Positions 57,808-64,000 of a stretch of 64,000 nt of DNA are shown piece after piece. Made by a program: the position numbers and the translations under genes. How positions within the stretch are numbered: position 1 is the stretch's first letter; each line of letters opens with the position of its first letter. Origin of the DNA: Bradyrhizobium sp. AZCC 2262. GTDB taxonomy: Bacteria > Pseudomonadota > Alphaproteobacteria > Rhizobiales > Xanthobacteraceae. The stretch lies in contig NZ_JAZHRT010000001.1 in NCBI RefSeq assembly GCF_036924535.1, positions 8,618,001 to 8,682,000 on the forward strand, given 5' to 3'. The notes beneath the pieces were generated by a model. The model worked only from the letters and a program-made list of their open reading frames with translations. It did no database searches and was not told where the DNA came from.

Positions 57808-58434
57808 ATGACGATCGAACTGCACACCTGGAACACGCCGAACGGCCGCAAGATCTCGGTCGCGCTGGAGGAAATGGGGCTGCCCTACAAGGCGATCCCG
57901 GTAAACATCACCAAGGGCGAGCAGATGGCGCCCGCCTTCCTCAAGATCAGCCCGAACAACAAGATTCCCGCGATCGTCGATCCCGACGGCCCCGGCGGCA
58001 AGCCGGTCGGCATCTTCGAATCCGGCGCGATCCTGCTCTATCTCGGGGAGAAGACCGGCAAGTTCCTGCCAAAACCGCTTGCCGAGCGTATTCCGGTCTA
58101 TGAATGGCTGATGTGGCAGATGGGCGGTTTTGGGCCGATGCCGGGCCAGGTGCACCACTTCATCGCGCTGGAGAACGAAACCGAGCGCGTCTACGGCCTG
58201 AAGCGCTACATGGCCGAGACGCGCCGGCTGTATGGCGTGCTGGACAGGCGGCTTGCGGACCGCGAATTCGTCGCCGACGCGTTATCGGTTGCGGACTTCG
58301 CCATGCTCGGCTGGGCCTGGCGCCACCCGCGCCACAAGGTGGAGCTGAAGGATTTTCCGAACGTCGAGCGCTGGTACAACGCGCTGATGGCCCGCCCGGC
58401 GACAAAGCGCGGCATGGAAGCCAAGCTGGATTAA
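57808..58434 (+). CDS. Glutathione S-transferase family protein (YfcG/nu-like)
   Basis: 208 residues: thioredoxin-fold N-terminal domain (WNTPNGRKISVALEEMGLPY, NNKIPAIVD, FESGAILLYLGEKTG) and a helical C-terminal domain (LSVADFAMLGW). The TPNG near residue 10 and the ES motif match disulfide-bond oxidoreductase-like GSTs such as YfcG. Cytoplasmic. Substrate unknown. Confidence 0.9.
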   Translation: MTIELHTWNTPNGRKISVALEEMGLPYKAIPVNITKGEQMAPAFLKISPNNKIPAIVDPDGPGGKPVGIFESGAILLYLGEKTGKFLPKPLAERIPVYEWLMWQMGGFGPMPGQVHHFIALENETERVYGLKRYMAETRRLYGVLDRRLADREFVADALSVADFAMLGWAWRHPRHKVELKDFPNVERWYNALMARPATKRGMEAKLD

Positions 58435-58452
58435 CGGACGCGCCTTGCTCTC

Positions 58453-58597
58453 TTCCTTCTCCCCTTGTGGGAGAAGGTGGCGTGGACGCAGTCCACGCCG
58501 GATGAGGGGTTCTCTCCGCGGAGACAAACCCCTCACCCGTCTCAATCGCACTTCGCGCGATTGATCCACCCTCTCCCACAAGGGGAGAGGGGAAGGG
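58453..58597. repeat. Palindromic repeat (CTTCTCCCCTTGTGGGAGAAGG ... CTCTCCCACAAGGGGAGAGG)
   Basis: Inverted arms at 58454-58484 and 58567-58596 with an inner pair around gtggacgcagtccac and gaggggtt/aacccctc. It fills the gap between the convergent GST and LysE-family genes and can fold in both transcripts. Confidence 0.8.
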
Positions 58598-58599
58598 CA

Positions 58600-59235
58600 T
58601 CACCCCCGCTTCGCCTCGAATGCCATCTTCACCGCAAGCCCCGCCAGCACGGTGCCCATCAGCCAGCGCTGGACCAATAGCCAGCTCGGCCGTGTGCCGA
58701 GAAAGCGCGCGATCGATCCGGCGGCGAGCGCGATTCCTGCGTTGACGCTGACGCTGATCACGGTCTGGATCGCACCCAGCACCAGCGATTGCGTCAGCAC
58801 ACTGCCGACAGCGGGATCGATGAACTGCGGCAGCAACGCCAGATACAGCATCGCGATCTTCGGATTGAGCAGATTGGTGACGAACCCCATCGCGAACAAT
58901 TTGCGCGGGCCGTCGACTTGCAGCTTCTTTACCTGAAACGGCGAGCGTCCGTTCGGCTTGAGCGCCTGCCACGCCAGCCAGAGCAGGTAGGCCGCGCCCG
59001 CGAACCGCAGCGCGTCGTAAGCATAGGGCACGGCGAACAGCAGCGCCGTGATGCCGAACGCCGCGCACAGCATGTAGAACACGAAGCCCAGCGCGACACC
59101 GCCGAGCGACACGATCCCGGCCGTGGGCCCTTGCGTCAGCGAGCGCGAAATCAAGTAAATCATGTTCGGCCCCGGCGTTAGCACCACGCCGAGCGAGACC
59201 AGGGCGAAACCGAGCAGCGTTGCAATGTGAGGCAT
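58600..59235 (-). CDS. LysE/RhtB-family amino-acid or metabolite exporter
   Basis: 211 residues, six transmembrane helices. The family opening LGFALVSLGVVLTPGPNMIYLISRSL, GIVSLGGVALGF and the central NPKIAMLYLALLPQF are conserved. It would export an amino acid, homoserine lactone or similar. I start at the ATG at 59235 before PHIATLLG. Substrate unknown. Confidence 0.88.
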   Translation of the reverse strand: MPHIATLLGFALVSLGVVLTPGPNMIYLISRSLTQGPTAGIVSLGGVALGFVFYMLCAAFGITALLFAVPYAYDALRFAGAAYLLWLAWQALKPNGRSPFQVKKLQVDGPRKLFAMGFVTNLLNPKIAMLYLALLPQFIDPAVGSVLTQSLVLGAIQTVISVSVNAGIALAAGSIARFLGTRPSWLLVQRWLMGTVLAGLAVKMAFEAKRG

Positions 59236-59338
59236 GGGAGACTCGCGGGGAGAGATGCGCATTTTCTAACGCGCACCAGCCCGCGATGTCATTTCGTATA
59301 TTGCTCCGAGGACATTTCTGCTGGCGGTGACAGTATCT

Positions 59339-62300
59339 TTAATGCGCCTCGTCCCAATTATTCGCCGCCCGCGCGTCGACCTGCAACGGCAGCGACAGCA
59401 CGACCGCCGGGAACGGCGCGTCCTGCATCACGTGCTGCACCACCGGCAGCGTCGCCGCCACTTCGTTGTCGGGCACCTCGAAAATCAGTTCGTCGTGCAC
59501 CTGCAACAGCATCTGCGCCGAGAGCTTCTTTTCGGCCAGCGCGTCTTCCATGCGGATCATGGCGCGGCGGATGATGTCGGCGGCGGTGCCTTGCAGGCGC
59601 GCGTTGATCGATGCGCGCTCGTTGAAAGCGCGAACCGAGGCGTTGGAGGCCTTGATGTCGGGATAGTACATCTTGCGGCCGAACAGCGTGGTGACATAGC
59701 CGTTCCTGCGGCATGAGTCCCGCGTCTCGTCCATATAGGCGCGGATACCCGGAAAGCGTTCGAAGTATTTCTTGATGTAGGCGGAGGCTTCTTCGCGGGC
59801 GATGCCGAGCTGGTTGGCGAGGCCGAACGCCGAGATGCCGTAGATGATGCCGAAGTTGATCGCCTTCGCCCGGCGGCGCACCTCGCCCGGCATGTCCTTG
59901 ATCGGCACGCCGAACATTTCGGATGCCGTCATGGCGTGAATGTCGAGCCCGTCGCGGAACGCCTGCTTCAGCACGGGGATGTCGGCGATCTCGGCCAGCA
60001 GCCGTAACTCGATCTGTGAATAGTCCGCCGACACCAGCTTGTGGCCGGGCGTCGCGATAAAGGCGCGGCGGATTTTTCGGCCGTCTTCGGTGCGCACCGG
60101 AATGTTCTGCAGGTTCGGCTCGTTGGACGACAGCCGTCCCGTGGTGGTCGCCGCCAGCGCGTAGGTGGTGTGCACGCGGTGGGTCTGCGGATGCACGTAA
60201 TTCGGCAGCGCGTCGGTATAGGTCGATTTCAGTTTCGACACCTGCCGCCATTCCAGAATCTTCTTCGGGAATTCATGGCCCTGTTCGGCGAGTTCGTCGA
60301 GGATCTGCGCCGAGGTCGACCATGCCCCCGTCTTGGTCTTGGTGCCGCCGGATATGCCCATCTTGCCGAAGATGATGTCGCCGATCTGCTTGGGGCTGCC
60401 GACATTGATCGGCTCACCCGCGATCTCCTGAAGCTCGGCCTCGACGCGCGCCGCGGTCTGAGCGAAATCGCCCGACAGCCGCGACAGCACTTGCCGGTCG
60501 ATCGAGATGCCGCGCCGTTCCATCCGCGCCAGCACGCTGACCAGCGGCCGCTCCAGGGTCTCGTAAACCGTTGTCATGTGTTCGCTAGCGAGCCGCGGCT
60601 TCAGCACGCGGTGCAGCCTCAAGATCACGTCGGCGCTTTCGGCCGAATAGGCGGTCGCCTTGTCAATCGGGACCTGATCGAAGGTGAGCTTGTTCTTGCC
60701 GCTGCCGATCAGCTCGCCATAGTTGACCACAGCGTGGGCGAACCAGCGTTCGGCGAGCGATTCCAGCGCATGCGAGTTGCGCCCGGCGTCGAGCGCATAC
60801 GACATCAACTGGGCGTCGTCGAGATTGCGCACGGTGACGCCGTGCTGCGCCAGCATCACGGCGTTGAACTTGATGTTGAAGCCGATCTTGAGAATGCCTG
60901 ACGATTCCAGGAGCGGCTTCAATGCCGCCAGCGCGTCACCGGCCTTGATCTGGTCGGGCGCGAGCCCGGCGTCGAACAGGCCTGCGCCGTCGCCGGACTG
61001 CCGGTGGGCGAGGGGAACGTAGCAGGCGTCGTTCGGCGCCAGCGCCAGCGCAATGCCGCAGATGTCGGCCTGCATCGGATCGTCGGAGTTCGCCATGGCA
61101 TCGATCGCGAAAGTGCCGGCGTCGTAGGCGCGCGCGATCCAGGCCTTGAGTTCGGCGACGTTGCGGATGGTCTGATACTTGCTGCGGTCGACCGGCAGTT
61201 TTCGCGTGGCTTCCTCGCGTGCCGCAGCAAGCGAGATCGGCGTTCCCTTGGGACTCGCGGCCTTGTCCTGCTTGTCGGCGCCTTTGCCCTGCGCCGCTCC
61301 ACCCTTGCTCGAGGGCGCGGTGGAAGAGGAGCCGGGGGCATCGAACAACGTCGCCCCCTCGGCATAGCCTTCCGGCTTCTTGCCGGACGGCGGCACCGCG
61401 AAAACACTGGCGCCGCTCTTGTTGCCGGCATCGGCCTCCACGTCGGCCGGGTCTAGTTGCGAATATTCGGCGACGCGGCGGGTGAGGGTGGAGAACTCCA
61501 TCGCCTTGAGGAAGGCGATCAGCTTGCGCGCATCGGGCTCGTGCACCGCGAGGTCGTCGAGCGGCACTTCGAGATCGACCTTGTCATCGAGTAAGACGAG
61601 CTGCCGCGATATCCGCGCTTTCTCGGCGTTCTCGATCAGGGCCTCGCGCCGCTTCGGCTGCTTGATCTCGCCGGCGCGGAACAGCAACTGTTCCAAATCG
61701 CCATATTCGATGATCAATTGCGCGGCGGTCTTGACGCCGATGCCGGGCACGCCCGGCACATTGTCGGTGGAGTCGCCCGCCAGCGCCTGCACCTCGACCA
61801 CCTTCTCCGGCGGCACGCCGAATTTCTCGATCACTTCGGGAATGCCGATACGGCGATCCTTCATGGTGTCGTACATCATTACCTTGTCGGTCACGAGCTG
61901 CATCAAATCCTTGTCGGAGGAGACGATGGTGGTGGTCGCGCCGCGCTCGCCGGCCAGCCGCGCATAGGTCGCGATCAGATCATCGGCCTCGAAGCCGATC
62001 TGTTCCAGGCAGGGCAGGTCGAACGCGCGCACCGCCTCGCGGATCAGCGCGAATTGCGGGATCAGGTCATCAGGCGCCGGCGGCCGGTGCGCCTTGTAAT
62101 CCGGGTACAGCTTGTTGCGGAAGGTGATCTCGGATTTGTCGAAGATGATCGCCAGATGCGTCGGCCGGTCATCCTCCGGCATGTCGCGCAGCAGCTTCCA
62201 CAGCATGTTGCAGAAACCGAGTACGGCGTTGACCTGCAGCCCGTCGGATTTGCGGTTCAGCGGCGGCAGCGCGTGATAGGCGCGGAAAATGTAGGAGGAA

Positions 62301-62410
62301 CCGTCGACCAGGAACACATGGTCGCCCTTGCCTGATTGCTTGGCGGGCGCCTTGGCAGGGGTTTTGGCGGGAACGGGCTTCGCGGTGGCTTTGGGGGCTG
62401 ATTTCGGCAT
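59339..62410 (-). CDS. polA: DNA polymerase I with degenerate proofreading domain
   Basis: Repair and Okazaki-fragment polymerase, 1023 residues. The 5' nuclease domain (1-320) and polymerase domain (about 620-1023: DYSQIELR, RRRAKAINFGIIYG, QVHDELIFEV) are intact. A Ser/Lys/Pro-rich linker of about 60 residues follows the nuclease. In the 3'-5' exonuclease domain the catalytic residues are altered: motif I DTE reads DAM (about 436), NLKYD reads NIKFN (about 515), YAAED reads YSAES (about 591). Proofreading is therefore probably absent, as in Taq polymerase. Confidence 0.95.
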   Translation of the reverse strand: MPKSAPKATAKPVPAKTPAKAPAKQSGKGDHVFLVDGSSYIFRAYHALPPLNRKSDGLQVNAVLGFCNMLWKLLRDMPEDDRPTHLAIIFDKSEITFRNKLYPDYKAHRPPAPDDLIPQFALIREAVRAFDLPCLEQIGFEADDLIATYARLAGERGATTTIVSSDKDLMQLVTDKVMMYDTMKDRRIGIPEVIEKFGVPPEKVVEVQALAGDSTDNVPGVPGIGVKTAAQLIIEYGDLEQLLFRAGEIKQPKRREALIENAEKARISRQLVLLDDKVDLEVPLDDLAVHEPDARKLIAFLKAMEFSTLTRRVAEYSQLDPADVEADAGNKSGASVFAVPPSGKKPEGYAEGATLFDAPGSSSTAPSSKGGAAQGKGADKQDKAASPKGTPISLAAAREEATRKLPVDRSKYQTIRNVAELKAWIARAYDAGTFAIDAMANSDDPMQADICGIALALAPNDACYVPLAHRQSGDGAGLFDAGLAPDQIKAGDALAALKPLLESSGILKIGFNIKFNAVMLAQHGVTVRNLDDAQLMSYALDAGRNSHALESLAERWFAHAVVNYGELIGSGKNKLTFDQVPIDKATAYSAESADVILRLHRVLKPRLASEHMTTVYETLERPLVSVLARMERRGISIDRQVLSRLSGDFAQTAARVEAELQEIAGEPINVGSPKQIGDIIFGKMGISGGTKTKTGAWSTSAQILDELAEQGHEFPKKILEWRQVSKLKSTYTDALPNYVHPQTHRVHTTYALAATTTGRLSSNEPNLQNIPVRTEDGRKIRRAFIATPGHKLVSADYSQIELRLLAEIADIPVLKQAFRDGLDIHAMTASEMFGVPIKDMPGEVRRRAKAINFGIIYGISAFGLANQLGIAREEASAYIKKYFERFPGIRAYMDETRDSCRRNGYVTTLFGRKMYYPDIKASNASVRAFNERASINARLQGTAADIIRRAMIRMEDALAEKKLSAQMLLQVHDELIFEVPDNEVAATLPVVQHVMQDAPFPAVVLSLPLQVDARAANNWDEAH

Positions 62411-62502
62411 GGCCGAAATTTAAGGATTTTTGCGCGGATTGACAGCCTTGGAAGGTGGATTTTGAGCCCAATACACACCCCCGTCGTCACCTGCACACAC
62501 AC

Positions 62503-62625
62503 CCGTCATCACCCGCGAAAGCGGGTGATCCAGTACGCCGAGGCGGTCGTGTTCAACTGAGGGAGCCCGGCGCACTGGGTCGCCCGGTCCCAGTGCGCAA
62601 TTGCGCACAAGGCCGGGCGATGACA
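62503..62625. repeat. Palindromic repeat with a perfect 9-bp GAAA hairpin
   Basis: Contains ATCACCCGC-GAAA-GCGGGTGAT (62508-62529) and a second folded part around cccggtcccagtgcgcaattgcgca. It lies between the polA start and the acyltransferase end. I recall it as another dispersed family of Bradyrhizobium. Confidence 0.7.
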
Positions 62626-62645
62626 GCCGGGATGTGTTCAGCGAT

Positions 62646-63695
62646 CTACTCCGCCGGCTGCAACGCCGGCGCGGCCTTTTTCGGCGCGATCCAGAAGGCG
62701 GCCGGGCGCTCGAACAGGAAGTCGGCGCGCAGCGCCAGCGCCAGCCGCCAGATCACCACTGCGCCAGCTACGCCGGCGACGGTGACGATCAGGGAAATCG
62801 TCCCGATATCGGTGATCAGGCCGGTCTTCAGCAGCACCGTTCGGGTCACCGCCATCGGCAGGAAGAAGGCGAGGTAGATGACGATGGAATGCTCGCCGCA
62901 ATAGCGCAGGAAGTTCATCCACTGCATCCGCGCCAGCAGCGTGCCCATCACGATGATGGCGCACGCTCCCGCAAACCCGAGCGCCAGCGAGACCAGCGGC
63001 CAATGGCTGAAGTCCGCGATCACGAAGCCACCATTGACGAGCGTCCATAGCACCAGTCCGGCCAGTGCCGGTGCGGGTTTCTCCCGTGACCGATCCGACA
63101 GCGCGAACACGTAAGAAGCGAACAGATAGCCGGAATAGAAATAGACGAAGCGTGCGCAGAATTCGTCGATGACCGTCCAGCCGGTCACGACATGCATCGT
63201 CTCGAGCGCGGCGGCGACAAGCCAGATCGCTATCGCGGGGACGCCGCGTGACAGTTTTGTGACGACGAAGAAGATCGGCAACAGATAAATGAACCACAAG
63301 GTGCCGAACGGCTCGACGAAGGATTCCAGATACATAAATCCGACATGTTGCCAGCCGCTCTCGGCGGCGAAGCCCGGCGCCTTGAAGCCGAACTGGATCG
63401 TCATCCACAGCACGTAGAAATAAGCGAAGTGCAGGACTTTGCGGTCGAGATAGGTGCGCCAGTCGCGGTCGATCACGACGGCGAGAAAAAGGCCTGAAAT
63501 CAGGAAGAAATCCGGCATACGGAACGGCTGCGCGAACATGACGAACGCATGCATGAAACCGGTGTCGCCGGCCGCCTTTTCCACGCCCAGCACCGAATGC
63601 ATCATCACCACCATGACGATGCAGATGCCCTTGGCGTAGTCCACCCAGTCGATGCGGGGGGAACGCTGAGGTCCGGTTGTACCGTTTAAAGTCAT
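62646..63695 (-). CDS. Acyltransferase 3 family membrane protein
   Basis: 349 residues with about ten transmembrane helices. The N-terminus [20 protein letters not shown] holds the conserved His of the first helix of this family, followed by [13 protein letters not shown] with Arg/Phe. It would O-acylate (acetyl or succinyl) an envelope or exopolysaccharide; the acceptor is unknown. Divergent from the UDP-glucose dehydrogenase gene, which supplies a polysaccharide precursor. Confidence 0.87.
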   Translation of the reverse strand: MTLNGTTGPQRSPRIDWVDYAKGICIVMVVMMHSVLGVEKAAGDTGFMHAFVMFAQPFRMPDFFLISGLFLAVVIDRDWRTYLDRKVLHFAYFYVLWMTIQFGFKAPGFAAESGWQHVGFMYLESFVEPFGTLWFIYLLPIFFVVTKLSRGVPAIAIWLVAAALETMHVVTGWTVIDEFCARFVYFYSGYLFASYVFALSDRSREKPAPALAGLVLWTLVNGGFVIADFSHWPLVSLALGFAGACAIIVMGTLLARMQWMNFLRYCGEHSIVIYLAFFLPMAVTRTVLLKTGLITDIGTISLIVTVAGVAGAVVIWRLALALRADFLFERPAAFWIAPKKAAPALQPAE

Positions 63696-63873
63696 CGATG
63701 TCCCTTTTCGGCGCGACGTGGCCGCATCTTCGGCCCGATCCGTTGCTTTCTCCTTTATTCATACAAATGACATGCCGGGATTGAGCGCTTTTCCGGTTTC
63801 CCCTTGGTCGAAAAATGCTCTAAGACGCCCGCAAATCGGGGTTGGCGTTAACCATCAGATACGGGTTGTTTTC

Positions 63874-64000
63874 ATGCGAATCGCCATGATTGGCACGGGC
63901 TATGTGGGGCTGGTATCCGGCGCCTGCTTTGCCGATTTCGGTCACCAGGTCACTTGCGTCGACAAGGATGCCGGCAAGATCGAATCCCTGCGGAGAGGTG
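63874..64000 (+). CDS. UDP-glucose 6-dehydrogenase (partial, 3' end outside window)
   Basis: 42 codons from the ATG at 63874 to the right edge: [19 protein letters not shown], with the GxGxxG NAD-binding motif, then [12 protein letters not shown]. This is the N-terminus of UDP-glucose/GDP-mannose dehydrogenases, making UDP-glucuronate for capsule or exopolysaccharide. UDP-glucose as substrate is inferred from the N-terminal pattern; the rest is not visible. Confidence 0.85.
   Translation, partial: MRIAMIGTGYVGLVSGACFADFGHQVTCVDKDAGKIESLRRG

Overview
This window is a high-GC alphaproteobacterial chromosome segment, most likely Bradyrhizobium or a close relative in the Nitrobacteraceae. The evidence is the chvI-chvG-hprK-EIIA(Man)-HPr order next to ATP-dependent pckA, lepA/pyrE/polA/ilvD of rhizobial type, a DUF2865 protein, and many short palindromic intergenic repeats of families I recall from Bradyrhizobium and Rhodopseudomonas. 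That assignment is inference, not a database result. I saw no rRNA, tRNA or CRISPR array.

Positions 1 to about 6783 are the right end of an integrated genomic island. All its genes read leftward: a P4-like tyrosine integrase, three small proteins of unknown function, a Phd/YefM-type antitoxin with no toxin beside it, then a type III restriction-modification pair (mod, res; res runs off the left edge). The island sits inside radC, which lost its 3' part in the middle of the catalytic JAMM motif.

From 6.7 to 16 kb lies a core neighbourhood: truncated radC, an exported metallo-beta-lactamase-fold hydrolase, an SMP-30-like protein, map, an MscS channel, an NhaP2-type antiporter and an adenylate cyclase-TPR protein. 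A 0.9 kb geneless stretch follows, holding a strongly folded repeat. From 16.8 to 22.4 kb are a GrdB-like protein, a CaiB-type CoA-transferase, ilvD and an MFS transporter. From 22.5 to 25.7 kb is a molybdate locus in which ModC lacks its Mop domain and a separate mop gene stands at the head. From 25.8 to 42.6 kb is a mixed metabolic and signalling stretch: mepA, an orphan Bug receptor, two flavin oxygenase-type enzymes, a c-di-GMP phosphodiesterase, a chemoreceptor, MFS, lepA, a membrane glycosyltransferase and an SDR.

From 42.7 to 49.8 kb is the ChvG/ChvI two-component system with the regulatory PTS genes (HprK, EIIA, HPr) and pckA, linking envelope or acid sensing with carbon control. The HPr gene carries a one-base frameshift in this sequence. 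From 50 to 64 kb are arginase, a thioesterase, glycogen phosphorylase, small secreted or unknown proteins, pyrE, a GST, a LysE exporter, polA (proofreading residues lost), an acyltransferase and the start of UDP-glucose dehydrogenase.

Most promising leads: the toxinless antitoxin heading a restriction operon in the radC island, the three-gene small-ORF cassette, the HPr +1 frameshift at CCCC, the split ModC/Mop arrangement, the folded dispersed repeat at 16504-16632, an FNR/FixK-type box before pckA, and the proofreading-dead PolA.
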